Assembly: GCA_964539855.1 (NCBI GenBank)
Contig: CAZIJR010000009.1
Span: 1 to 19,928, forward strand
Direction of reading: 5' to 3'
DNA length: 19,928 nucleotides
From: XYD1-FULL-39-28 sp964539855
GTDB taxonomy: Bacteria > Patescibacteriota > Minisyncoccia > Minisyncoccales > Staskawiczbacteraceae
Shown here one piece after another: positions 6,825 to 13,220 of the stretch (position 1 is its first letter; every line of letters starts with the position of its first letter). Below the pieces are notes generated by a model, which had not been told where the DNA came from, searched no databases, and saw only the letters and a program-made list of their open reading frames with translations. Both the position numbers and the translations under genes were made by a program.

Positions 6825-7941
6825 AGACTATTACTCCCCCGCCTAATACAACATTACCTTTGTAAAATACTGCTGATTGGCCTGGGGTAATTGCCCTTTC
6901 TTTTGTTTTAAAAATAATTGTGCCGTCTTTTTGTAATTTAGATTTTATTAATGGCGCTCGGTAGCGAGTACGCACATCTAGCTGGACTGGAAATTTATCC
7001 GGCTTTTCTATCCAATGTATATTTTTTATTTTTGCTTTTTTTGCATATAAATCTTTTTCTGTCCCAATATAAATAATGTTCTTCTTTGTATCTTTTTTTA
7101 CCACAAAATAAGGCCCATGCCCTGTTTTAATGTCTAAGCCATGCCTTTGGCCTATAGTATAATAATAGACCCCGTCGTGCTCTCCAATAATTTCTTTTTT
7201 AAGATTTAAAATTTTACCGGGCTTTGGCTTTATATAAGACTTCAAAAAATTTCTCATATTTAAAGGCCCTATAAAACAAACTCCTTGACTGTCTTTTTTC
7301 TTAGCCACATGTAGTTTAAACTTTTTAGCCAGTTTTCTAACTTCTGGTTTTACTAAATCCCCTACAGGAAAAATAATTTTACTTAATTGCTTTTGTTTTA
7401 AAGTGTATAAAAAATATGTCTGGTCTTTGTTTTTATCCGCAGCTTTTAATAATTTAGCTGAGAAAGCGAGCGAGCCAAATAAATTTTTTCGAGGCGAATG
7501 GGCACCGTCTGCAGACGGGTTGAGACGAGAAAAAATTTGATTTGACGAGCGAGCAAACGACGTTCTTGCATAGTGTCCAGTTGCTATAAAATCCGCCCCA
7601 TTTTTTATGGCTTTATTAAAAAACAATCCAAATTTTATAACTTTGTTGCACATTACATCCGGGTTTGGGGTAATTCCTTTTTTATAAGAGTCTATCATAT
7701 ATTTACCCACTTCTTTTTCGTATTCTTTTGAAAAATCCCAGGTCAAAAATTTAATGCCTAACTGATTAGCAACCCTCATAGCGTCCTGGCGCTCTTGCTT
7801 CCAAATACATTCTTTACCTAGCACTTTAGGACTCCACTGCTTCATATAAACTCCAGTCACATCAAAACCGGCCTGTTTCAACAGAGCAGCTGATACGGAG
7901 CTATCTACTCCCCCAGACATAGCCACAAATACTTTTCTCAT
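6823..7941 (-). CDS. mnmA: tRNA-specific 2-thiouridylase MnmA with an in-frame insertion
   Basis: MnmA activates U34 of Lys, Glu and Gln tRNAs with ATP and replaces its oxygen with sulfur. The 372-residue protein shows the PP-loop SGGVDSS (9-15), the catalytic Cys98 (NPDVMCNKVIKF) and Cys222 (SQGVCFIG), and the C-terminal tRNA-binding barrel (YTIGQRHGL, TPGQSAVFY). Between ATGHYAR (120-126) and the conserved NKDQTYFL region (171-178) there are about 36 extra residues rich in Ser and Arg that family members normally lack. They are encoded by a palindromic DNA element described separately. The frame stays open and both catalytic cysteines remain, so the enzyme may still work. The gene overlaps iscU by four bases (ATGA), which fits sulfur passing from IscS to MnmA. 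Confidence 0.95.
   Translation of the reverse strand: MRKVFVAMSGGVDSSVSAALLKQAGFDVTGVYMKQWSPKVLGKECIWKQERQDAMRVANQLGIKFLTWDFSKEYEKEVGKYMIDSYKKGITPNPDVMCNKVIKFGLFFNKAIKNGADFIATGHYARTSFARSSNQIFSRLNPSADGAHSPRKNLFGSLAFSAKLLKAADKNKDQTYFLYTLKQKQLSKIIFPVGDLVKPEVRKLAKKFKLHVAKKKDSQGVCFIGPLNMRNFLKSYIKPKPGKILNLKKEIIGEHDGVYYYTIGQRHGLDIKTGHGPYFVVKKDTKKNIIYIGTEKDLYAKKAKIKNIHWIEKPDKFPVQLDVRTRYRAPLIKSKLQKDGTIIFKTKERAITPGQSAVFYKGNVVLGGGVIV
7458..7563. repeat. Palindromic element inserted in frame within mnmA
   Basis: An imperfect inverted repeat of about 105 bases is centred on the perfect palindrome CCGTCTGCAGACGG (7505-7518). The outer arms share CAAAT-A/C-AAATTTTTTC (left, near 7474-7490, and right as the reverse complement near 7529-7545) and end in GAGCGAGC-type sequence on both sides (near 7467-7475 and 7546-7553). 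On the minus strand it encodes residues of about 127-162 of MnmA, where related proteins have a short loop. Its composition and layout recall the Rickettsia palindromic elements, which also insert into genes in frame. I see no second copy in this window. Confidence 0.75.
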
Positions 7942-8441
7942 TTTTTGTGCAGTTCTTCTTCTAATTCTACAACGTCTGCATGGCGGTGATGCAACTCTCT
8001 GCCAACTTTTTCTGCCCTTTTATGTTTTGCCTCAAACTCTGATGTAATTTTCCTGCCCTTCTTTTTGAAATAATCATAAATTGCTTCAGACAAAGCGTCT
8101 ATTGCTAGCAAAGAACAGTGCACTTTTATCAAAGGTACATTCTTAAATTTTTTAACCAAATCGTCTTTGGTTACTTTCAGTGCGGTTTCTAAGGTTTTGC
8201 CTTTTACCATTGTGGTCAGCAAGCTGGTATTGGCAATTGCCACTGTACAGCCAAAGGTTTCAAACTTTATATCTTTTATTATTTCCTTTCCGCTCTTGTT
8301 TTTTCCTATTTTTAGGTAAAGATACATTACGTCTCCGCATGTCAAATTGCCCACTTTTCCCAAGGCATCTGGATTTTTTATCTTACCCACGTTCTGAGGC
8401 GATTTAAAATGTTTTAAAACTTCCTTTGAATATAATGCCAT
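7938..8441 (-). CDS. iscU: IscU/NifU-type iron-sulfur cluster scaffold
   Basis: This 167-residue protein is the scaffold on which IscS-derived sulfur and iron build Fe-S clusters. The three cluster-binding cysteines are present: Cys35 (LTCGD, with Asp37), Cys65 (FGCTVAIA) and Cys109 (KVHCSLLA). The His before the third cysteine favours the IscU type over SufU. Two points are odd. The usual FGCGxAIA motif reads FGCTVAIA, and a charged C-terminal extension of about 35 residues contains HHRHAD and an acidic helix. The gene lies 11 bases after iscS and overlaps mnmA by four bases. No IscA, HscA/B or ferredoxin gene follows, so the local system is minimal. Confidence 0.93.
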   Translation of the reverse strand: MALYSKEVLKHFKSPQNVGKIKNPDALGKVGNLTCGDVMYLYLKIGKNKSGKEIIKDIKFETFGCTVAIANTSLLTTMVKGKTLETALKVTKDDLVKKFKNVPLIKVHCSLLAIDALSEAIYDYFKKKGRKITSEFEAKHKRAEKVGRELHHRHADVVELEEELHKK

Positions 8442-8452
8442 TTTATTAGTAG

Positions 8453-9607
8453 TTAAAATTTGTAACTATTTTTAAACGGTGAAATTTTCCTTAAATTTTC
8501 AACTATGCCAGGTAAAATCCTAAGTAAATAATCTATGTCTGTTTCTTTTGTAAATCTGCCCAAAGAAACCCTTAAAGACCCGTGAGCTTCTTGTGGTTTT
8601 AAACCCGTAGCCATTAAAACATGGCTAGGCTCTAAAGATGCAGACGAACAAGCCGATCCCGTAGAACAAGCTATCCCGTGCAAATCCAGCTGGATAATCA
8701 AGGACTCCCCCTCCACAAAGTCAAATCTGACGTTCACAATATTGGGCACACTATTTTTAGGGCTACCGTTTAAATGACTGCCCTTTATTTTTAATAAACC
8801 CTTTACAAGCTTTTCTCGTAATTTATTAAATCTTTTTGATTCTTTTGCCATACCAACTTTGCATATTTCTACTGCTTTGGCAAAACCTACAACAGCCGGT
8901 ACATTTACCGTAGAGCCCCGCAATCCGTTTTCTTGGCCTCCGCCATGAAGCAACGGCACAGGCTTTATGCCCTCTCTTATGTATAATAAACCAGCTCCTT
9001 TTGGACCATAAATTTTGTGTGAACTGGCGGTCAATAAATCAATATTCAGTTTTTTAACATCTATAGGAATTTTTCCAAAAGATTGCACTGCATCTGTATG
9101 AAAATATACATGTTTTTCCCGGCAAATTTTACCAATTTCAGCAATGGGTTGTATTGTACCAATTTCATTTGAAGCATGAATAACAGAAACCAAAATCGTT
9201 TCGGGCCTTATTGCTTTTTTTACATCTTCAGGATTTATCATCCCGTGTTTGTCCACCGGTAATCTTGTCACTTTTACTCCCTGCTTTTCCAGCCACCTTG
9301 CAGATTCGTCAATGCATGGATGCTCTATTGAAGAAATAACAATATGTTTTCCTGGCAGTCCCAGACCTTTTAAAACAAAATTATTACTTTCTGTGGCTGA
9401 ACCGGTAAAAATAATTTCATTAGCTCCTGCGTTAATAAAACTGGCAACAATTTTCCTGCTGTTTTCTATGGCTGTTTTTGCCTCCTGACCAAATAGATGC
9501 AAGGACATTGTATTGCCAAATTTTCTAGAAAAATATGGCTCTATTACTTTTAGAACTTTTTTGTCCAATGGAGTTGTGGCTGCGTAATCTAAATAAATAC
9601 TCTTCAT
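8453..9607 (-). CDS. iscS: Cysteine desulfurase IscS/NifS
   Basis: The 384-residue product is a class V PLP enzyme that converts cysteine to alanine and holds the released sulfur as a persulfide. The PLP lysine is Lys198 in SSHKIYGPKG, the active-site loop is GSACSS with Cys320, and the N-terminal LDYAATTP motif (6-13), IEHPC (95-99) and TDAVQSFGK (171-179) are intact. Length and motifs match IscS/NifS enzymes in full. It overlaps the regulator upstream by four bases (ATGA) and precedes iscU, with mnmA last. It therefore likely feeds both Fe-S assembly and tRNA 2-thiolation. Confidence 0.96.
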   Translation of the reverse strand: MKSIYLDYAATTPLDKKVLKVIEPYFSRKFGNTMSLHLFGQEAKTAIENSRKIVASFINAGANEIIFTGSATESNNFVLKGLGLPGKHIVISSIEHPCIDESARWLEKQGVKVTRLPVDKHGMINPEDVKKAIRPETILVSVIHASNEIGTIQPIAEIGKICREKHVYFHTDAVQSFGKIPIDVKKLNIDLLTASSHKIYGPKGAGLLYIREGIKPVPLLHGGGQENGLRGSTVNVPAVVGFAKAVEICKVGMAKESKRFNKLREKLVKGLLKIKGSHLNGSPKNSVPNIVNVRFDFVEGESLIIQLDLHGIACSTGSACSSASLEPSHVLMATGLKPQEAHGSLRVSLGRFTKETDIDYLLRILPGIVENLRKISPFKNSYKF

Positions 9608-9987
9608 TTTATTAGGTCTTTTAATGTTATAGAACTCAGGGTTTTGCTGACTGCCTCGTCAACCTTACCCCAAACATTTTTAGTGAGACATTTTTTTAGC
9701 TTTGGGCAAAGCTTACAGTTTACGGTATTTATATTTTCCAGCAATTCTACTATATCCATTACGGTTATTTTTCCGGGACGCATAGCTAAAACGTATCCTC
9801 CATTAGCTCCATGACTAGCTAAAACTAGCTTCGCTTTTTCTAGGTCAGAGAAAATTTTACTCAAATACTCAAAAGGAACCTTCTCAATATTTGAGATTTG
9901 CCTTATTGAAATAGCGTTCTTTGTTTTGTTACGGGCTAAATATACCATGGCCGTTAAGCCATACTGCGCCCTTTTTGAAATTTTCAT
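9604..9987 (-). CDS. iscR: Rrf2-family regulator, IscR-like
   Basis: The 127-residue protein has an N-terminal winged helix typical of Rrf2 regulators (KISKRAQYGLTAMVYLA; NGGYVLAMRP) and a C-terminal cysteine cluster with Cys91, Cys94 and Cys100 (CKLCPKLKKC). In IscR three cysteines of this kind bind a [2Fe-2S] cluster that reports cell Fe-S status. It is the first gene of an operon with iscS, iscU and mnmA, overlapping iscS by four bases. A strong palindrome next to its promoter is a likely target. Self-repression of Fe-S genes, as in other bacteria, is the natural reading but has to be inferred. Confidence 0.93.
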   Translation of the reverse strand: MKISKRAQYGLTAMVYLARNKTKNAISIRQISNIEKVPFEYLSKIFSDLEKAKLVLASHGANGGYVLAMRPGKITVMDIVELLENINTVNCKLCPKLKKCLTKNVWGKVDEAVSKTLSSITLKDLIK

Positions 9988-9990
9988 AAT

Positions 9991-10015
9991 AAAACCGACT
10001 TATTTAGTCGGTTTT
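9991..10015. promoter_or_regulatory. IscR/Rrf2-type operator palindrome
   Basis: AAAACCGACT (9991-10000) and AGTCGGTTTT (10006-10015) are perfect 10-base arms around five bases. The CCGACTnnnnnAGTCGG core resembles IscR type 1 sites, which contain GACT and AGTC half-sites at the same spacing. It lies right after the -10 box and covers the expected transcription start, so binding should block iscR. It could also act as a terminator hairpin for the upstream exchanger gene, since TTTTATT follows on the minus strand. Confidence 0.7.
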
Positions 10016-10044
10016 ATCTTATCATACCACTTATCCCCTGTCAA
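10016..10044 (-). promoter_or_regulatory. Promoter of the isc-mnmA operon
   Basis: On the minus strand TTGACA (10039-10044) and TAAGAT (10016-10021) are 17 bases apart, a strong housekeeping-type promoter. The leader to the iscR ATG is about 22 bases and is largely made of the operator palindrome. Confidence 0.75.
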
Positions 10045-10048
10045 ATAC

Positions 10049-11218
10049 CTATACCCGGTGATAAAAATAATTTTTGAGTTTAGAAATTTGCCAAATTAAC
10101 ATTGTGTTTAACGCCAAAATAATAACAAAGATTAGAATTAAGGCGTTACCTCCAAGAAAAATACCTCCCATAATAGCCACGATAGAAGCTCCCATTGTGG
10201 TTACTATGTTGTCCATAGAAACCCCCACAATAGCATCTCCAATCCTGCCTTTTGGGTTTACTGTAAAATTATGTATAACAATCATCTCGCCCAAACACCC
10301 TATTACTCCCGCAAAAACTCCTGTCATCACAAAAGGCAATCCGGTCAAATCAGAAAAAACTTTTACGGCGTTAACCATTGTTTCCGCTGCAAATAAGATA
10401 GCCACACCAGAAAATAACAGATGCACAAATATTGTGGGTATGGATTTTTTACTGTAATAATTTTCTTCATCCTCCTCTGCCAAACGGCTCTCTTCTCTTT
10501 TTGATTTTCTAAAATAATACATAGCAAAAATACAGAGAATCAAAATAACAACCCCCACTGGCTTTACCAGCTGATATAAATCGCCACTAATTCCGGCTGG
10601 TGGATTGCTAAGTTTGCCAAACAAAACCATAGAGATGGCCACAGCTGATGTTAAAAGTGTTAAAACAGTTAAAATATCTATAGAATTTTCAAACTCTCCC
10701 AAGGTTGGTTTTACTTTGTGGTCTTTTAGCGGCGTAACCTTTCCCAATTTTTTAAAATAAGGAAACATCAACACTTGTCTGCCTTTTTTGTTAGCCAAGT
10801 TTTGCCTAAAAACACACCAGACAGCGTGTCCTATATTATATATATTGGATCCAAAGGTAGTGGCAGCAGCAATAATGGCATAGTTTATAGCTGCAGTATA
10901 GTCGGTGCTCACCAAGCTCAAGCTAATGAGAGCAGCCACCACCCCAAGAATCATGTCGGGAAATGCAGTCCCCAGAGACTGCAACATTCCGCCAGCCAAA
11001 TTTGTTTTTTTACTTAATGCTCCAGTTGTTTCCTCTATAATTTTCGCCGTACCCTTTAAGACAAAAAGCGCCCCAAAAATCAAAATTATAACTACCGAAA
11101 TCATTCTTATCCAGAAACCGTATTTTTCATCTATAAATTGCTCTAAAACAAAACGCAAAACTAAGGCTCCCGCCACAAAAGTGAAAAGCTCAAAAACTGG
11201 CGACTTTATTTTCTTCAT
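10049..11218 (-). CDS. Sodium/calcium exchanger-like membrane protein
   Basis: About 389 residues with roughly ten membrane segments in two halves separated by a charged loop (around residues 150-175) and a second charged stretch (KSKREESRLAEEDEENYY). Each half carries a motif like the alpha-repeats of the CaCA cation antiporter family: GTAFPDMILG in the first half, and GCLGEMIVIHNFTVNPKGRIGD with GVSMDNIVTTMGAS in the second. These loops normally hold the acidic ion-binding residues; here Asp and Glu are present but the sequence is divergent, so ion choice is unclear. The start at 11218 overlaps the DUF5652 gene by four bases (ATGA) and follows an AAGAAGGG-type ribosome site. The longer frame from 11299 would run well into the upstream gene and is less likely. 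Confidence 0.78.
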   Translation of the reverse strand: MKKIKSPVFELFTFVAGALVLRFVLEQFIDEKYGFWIRMISVVIILIFGALFVLKGTAKIIEETTGALSKKTNLAGGMLQSLGTAFPDMILGVVAALISLSLVSTDYTAAINYAIIAAATTFGSNIYNIGHAVWCVFRQNLANKKGRQVLMFPYFKKLGKVTPLKDHKVKPTLGEFENSIDILTVLTLLTSAVAISMVLFGKLSNPPAGISGDLYQLVKPVGVVILILCIFAMYYFRKSKREESRLAEEDEENYYSKKSIPTIFVHLLFSGVAILFAAETMVNAVKVFSDLTGLPFVMTGVFAGVIGCLGEMIVIHNFTVNPKGRIGDAIVGVSMDNIVTTMGASIVAIMGGIFLGGNALILIFVIILALNTMLIWQISKLKNYFYHRV

Positions 11219-11448
11219 CCCTTCTTCTTTCCAAAAACAAATATGTATAATATTTCCAAAATTCCTAATGTGTTTACCAATAACAAAACCACAAACCAAA
11301 CCTTAGATGTGTTTCTTGCTGCCTTCCAAAGTGCAAACCCCTTCCACACCAATGACCAGACTGCCAAAAGCATAAATAAAGTAAATAGGCCGGGAGGTAA
11401 AGTAGAAAAACCCATAACATTAACATATGATTGAAATTCTTCGAACAT
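11215..11448 (-). CDS. Small two-segment membrane protein, DUF5652-like
   Basis: The 77-residue product has two membrane segments (about 16-35 and 46-68) separated by WKAARNTSKVWF. The pattern, an LWKAAR loop followed by VNTLGILEILYIFVF, fits the DUF5652 family that I associate with Patescibacteria. The function is unknown. I chose the ATG at 11448 (MFEEFQS) over the longer frame starting at 11496, which would overlap the TrmH gene by 38 bases with a lysine- and asparagine-rich lead. It sits between a tRNA/rRNA methyltransferase gene and the exchanger-like gene and overlaps the latter by four bases. Confidence 0.8.
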   Translation of the reverse strand: MFEEFQSYVNVMGFSTLPPGLFTLFMLLAVWSLVWKGFALWKAARNTSKVWFVVLLLVNTLGILEILYIFVFGKKKG

Positions 11449-11458
11449 ATTTTTATTT

Positions 11459-11914
11459 TTATTTACTTTTAATGATTTTGTAGCCTGCGATCCCAAAGGA
11501 TACAGACACGTTTAACGACTCTTTTTTACCCCGCATGGGTAATTCTATTATTTTATCACACTTTTTTAAAATTCTAGAATTTATTCCCTTTACTTCGTTG
11601 CCAACAATTAAAGCTAAAGGAAATTTAGGTTTGAATTTAGAATAATCAATAGAAGTTTTGCTTTGCTCTAATGCTATTATGTTTATTTTATCTTTTTTTA
11701 ATTTATCTATCAACCTGCTAGTTTGCCTATAATATTCAAAAGGAATTGCATTTTCAGCCCCCAACGCTGTCTTAGATATCTTATGATGGGGAGGCCTGCC
11801 GGAAATTCCGCACAAAAAAATCTTAGATACGCCCAGTGCGTCAGATGTCCTAAATATAGACCCTACATTTTCTAAACTCCTTATATTATCGCAAATGACG
11901 TAAAACTCTTTCAT
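11459..11914 (-). CDS. SpoU/TrmH-family RNA 2'-O-methyltransferase
   Basis: At 151 residues this is a minimal SpoU-class (SPOUT) methyltransferase that moves a methyl group from S-adenosylmethionine to a ribose 2'-oxygen in tRNA or rRNA. The three family motifs are clear: motif 1 NIRSLENVGSIFRTSDALG (10-28) with the catalytic Arg22, motif 2 LIVGNEVKG (102-110), and motif 3 IELPMRGKKESLNVSVSFGI (123-142), which forms the trefoil knot and cofactor site. It has no extra RNA-binding domain, as in TrmL or the short TrmH-like proteins, so the target nucleotide cannot be told. It is the first gene of a three-gene unit and its promoter suggests a leaderless message. Confidence 0.93.
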   Translation of the reverse strand: MKEFYVICDNIRSLENVGSIFRTSDALGVSKIFLCGISGRPPHHKISKTALGAENAIPFEYYRQTSRLIDKLKKDKINIIALEQSKTSIDYSKFKPKFPLALIVGNEVKGINSRILKKCDKIIELPMRGKKESLNVSVSFGIAGYKIIKSK

Positions 11915-11920
11915 TTACCG

Positions 11921-11949
11921 ATTTTATCCTTTCAGCCCTCAAAAATCAA
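11921..11949 (-). promoter_or_regulatory. Promoter of the TrmH-exchanger unit, probably leaderless
   Basis: On the minus strand TTGATT (11944-11949) and TAAAAT (11921-11926) are 17 bases apart. The -10 box ends only six bases before the ATG at 11914, so transcription would begin at or beside the start codon. Confidence 0.5.
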
Positions 11950-11951
11950 CT

Positions 11952-11976
11952 AAAAAACCGGGCAACCCGGGTTTTT
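11952..11976 (-). terminator. Terminator of the PerR-type operon
   Basis: CCGGG (11958-11962) pairs with CCCGG (11966-11970), extended by A-T pairs (11952-11957 with 11972-11976) around one bulged G. The minus-strand transcript ends in a T run, so it terminates the small CxxC gene. It could work in both directions. Confidence 0.7.
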
Positions 11977-11995
11977 AGTTTATCCAAGTATTAAA

Positions 11996-12166
11996 CTATC
12001 TTCCATCAGCCCTTGAGCATGCTGGGCAATAGCTTAAAAAACGATTTTGTATTTTTTCTTTCCTTTCGTCGTTAATTCTTGAATTGCTTAACCAAATTTC
12101 AAAATTGGCTGAGCAAAGGCCACATTGCTTATTTAATTCTTTAAATTTTTTGCTAAAAGTTTTCAT
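11996..12166 (-). CDS. 56-residue double-CxxC protein, probable zinc ribbon
   Basis: The minus strand encodes a 56-residue protein, MKTFSKKFKELNKQ followed by CGLC (15-18), a basic helical middle (INDERKEKIQNRF) and CPAC (47-50), ending in SRADGR. Two CxxC knuckles separated by 28 residues are typical of a small zinc ribbon. I do not recognise the family. It starts 21 bases after the glycyl-radical-like gene ends and is followed by a strong terminator, so it is the last gene of the PerR-type operon. The shared cysteine knuckles and operon suggest a redox- or metal-linked role, which is inference. Confidence 0.75.
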   Translation of the reverse strand: MKTFSKKFKELNKQCGLCSANFEIWLSNSRINDERKEKIQNRFLSYCPACSRADGR

Positions 12167-12187
12167 TTTATTTTTAGGTTATTAATT

Positions 12188-12472
12188 TTAATTCACAAAT
12201 TCTTTTCTTTCACCATACTCTTGTTTTTTACCTTTGTGCCATTGCTGTACTGGCCTTATATATCCCACAACTCGTGAATACACCTCACACTCCTGAAAAT
12301 TGGTCAGTGCCGGATTTTTTGCGTAACACTCATTACATTTAAAAATATTTATCTTCTCCCCTCTATTCTCATATGCGAGAAAAACCCCATTTTTTATCTC
12401 CTCACACTCCGTAATTATTTTCTTTCCGCAATCATGGCAAAGATTATTTTCTACAATTTCTACAGATTCCAT
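12188..12472 (-). CDS. Stand-alone protein like the C-terminus of anaerobic ribonucleotide reductase
   Basis: This 94-residue protein has two CxxC pairs (Cys12/Cys15 and Cys46/Cys49) and then a segment from residue 62, CEVYSRVVGYIRPVQQW followed by HKGKKQEYGERKEF, that closely follows the extreme C-terminus of NrdD. In NrdD this part has a zinc site just before an RxxGY loop whose Gly becomes the glycyl radical; the matching residue here is Gly70 in RVVGY. The large catalytic barrel of NrdD (about 500 residues or more) is absent, and the frame begins cleanly with its own ATG, so this is not simply a truncated end. It overlaps the PerR-type gene by 29 bases. It may act as a spare radical domain, as YfiD/GrcA does for pyruvate formate-lyase, or just as a zinc protein. 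Confidence 0.75.
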   Translation of the reverse strand: MESVEIVENNLCHDCGKKIITECEEIKNGVFLAYENRGEKINIFKCNECYAKNPALTNFQECEVYSRVVGYIRPVQQWHKGKKQEYGERKEFVN

Positions 12473-12833
12473 AAAAGTTTATTTTATATTTATTAATTTT
12501 ACCGACCTTTACCTTTTTATTTTTTAAAATTCCGCAATCTGAACATTCATTGATAACGTCATAAACGTTTCCGCATTCTTCGCATATAAAATGTGCGTGA
12601 TCTGAAATATCGGCATCAAAATGAGTTGTATTTTTAGTATCTATTGCTTGTACCTCTCCCTTTTCTTTAAAGCTATTTAAAACCCTATAAACTGTACCTT
12701 GGCTTATATTGGGAATTTTTTTCTTTACTTCTTTATAAACAACCTCAGCTGAAGGATGAGTTTTAACGCTTTTTAAATACCCAAAAATAAAACTCTTTTG
12801 CGCCGTCATTCTTTCCTTTTTTAAGCTTTTCAT
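12444..12833 (-). CDS. perR: Fur-family regulator of PerR type
   Basis: The 129-residue product has the Fur winged-helix domain (about 10-70, with THPSAEVVYKEV and GTVYRVLNSF) and a metal-binding dimer domain. Compared with Bacillus subtilis PerR, the regulatory metal ligands all appear: His26, Asp73, His79, His81 and Asp92. Asp rather than Glu at the last site is the usual mark of a peroxide-sensing member. The structural zinc site is Cys84/Cys87 (CEEC) and Cys124/Cys127 (CRNC). The dimer domain is about 15 residues shorter than usual. An alternative start at MTAQKSF (residue 9), after GGAAAG, is possible. It leads an operon with the glycyl-radical-like protein and the CxxC protein, so oxygen or peroxide control of these is likely. 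Confidence 0.88.
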   Translation of the reverse strand: MKSLKKERMTAQKSFIFGYLKSVKTHPSAEVVYKEVKKKIPNISQGTVYRVLNSFKEKGEVQAIDTKNTTHFDADISDHAHFICEECGNVYDVINECSDCGILKNKKVKVGKINKYKINFYGICRNCRK

Positions 12834-12845
12834 TTATTTTTTATC

Positions 12846-12855
12846 AATAATTATT
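12846..12855. promoter_or_regulatory. Possible PerR/Fur box
   Basis: AATAATTATT is a perfect 10-base palindrome between the predicted transcription start and the perR ATG. Its surroundings match about 9 of 14 fixed bases of the PerR box TTATAATnATTATAA. The region is AT-rich, so chance is a real alternative. Confidence 0.3.
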
Positions 12856-12864
12856 CCTAATTGC

Positions 12865-12893
12865 ATTATATTACTAATAAAAAGACGCGTCAA
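12865..12893 (-). promoter_or_regulatory. Promoter of the PerR-type operon
   Basis: On the minus strand TTGACG (12888-12893) and TATAAT (12865-12870) are 17 bases apart, a near-consensus promoter with a leader of about 26 bases. The -35 box lies inside the terminator hairpin of the upstream gene. Confidence 0.75.
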
Positions 12894-12903
12894 TAGACGC
12901 GCC
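12877..12903 (-). terminator. Terminator of the GerMN-tgt-DUF5654 operon
   Basis: CGCGTC (12886-12891) and GACGCG (12896-12901) form a 6-bp stem with an AATA loop. On the minus strand a T run follows (12883-12879). It overlaps the -35 box of the downstream perR promoter. Confidence 0.65.
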
Positions 12904-12933
12904 TGTGAATAACTTTATTTTAACCCCCCCCCA

Positions 12934-13218
12934 TTACTTCCCCACTTCTACTTTCTGCTCTTCTGTTTTTTTAGTTAATAGAATTGTAGCCACTACTATT
13001 GCTACTGTCACTATAAGAGCGTATATAAATTTAGCTGATAGATTGTTTTTATCTAAAGGAAATATATTCTCAATCAAACTTTTTATGGCATCATTCCAGG
13101 CAAGAGCTACTACAAAACCAAGAGCCGCTAAGATATACCCCATTGTTTTTTCTCTGACTTCTAATCCTATTTTTTTCTGTTCTTCGGCTATCTTTTTTAA
13201 TCTACTTGTTACTGCCAT
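12934..13218 (-). CDS. Small membrane protein, DUF5654-like
   Basis: The 94-residue protein has a basic amphipathic N-terminus (residues 1-24, MAVTSRLKKIAEEQKK), a first membrane segment (about 27-42, GYILAALGFVVALAWND), a short loop with IENIFPLDKN, and a second membrane segment (about 61-82), then a charged tail. The TMGYILAALGFVVALAWNDAIK pattern fits the DUF5654 family seen in Patescibacteria and some archaea; its function is unknown. It starts two bases after the tgt stop and is followed by a terminator, so it is the last gene of the operon. Confidence 0.82.
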   Translation of the reverse strand: MAVTSRLKKIAEEQKKIGLEVREKTMGYILAALGFVVALAWNDAIKSLIENIFPLDKNNLSAKFIYALIVTVAIVVATILLTKKTEEQKVEVGK

Positions 13219-13220
13219 AT

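Noticed and set aside
9991..10015. Reading the isc leader palindrome mainly as a terminator of the exchanger gene
   Set aside because: It lies downstream of a strong promoter and just before the iscR ATG, with IscR-like half-sites, so an operator is the better first reading, though both roles are possible.
11219..11299. Longer start for the exchanger-like gene at 11299
   Set aside because: It would overlap the DUF5652 gene by 85 bases. The ATG at 11218 gives a four-base ATGA overlap and follows a ribosome-binding-like purine run.
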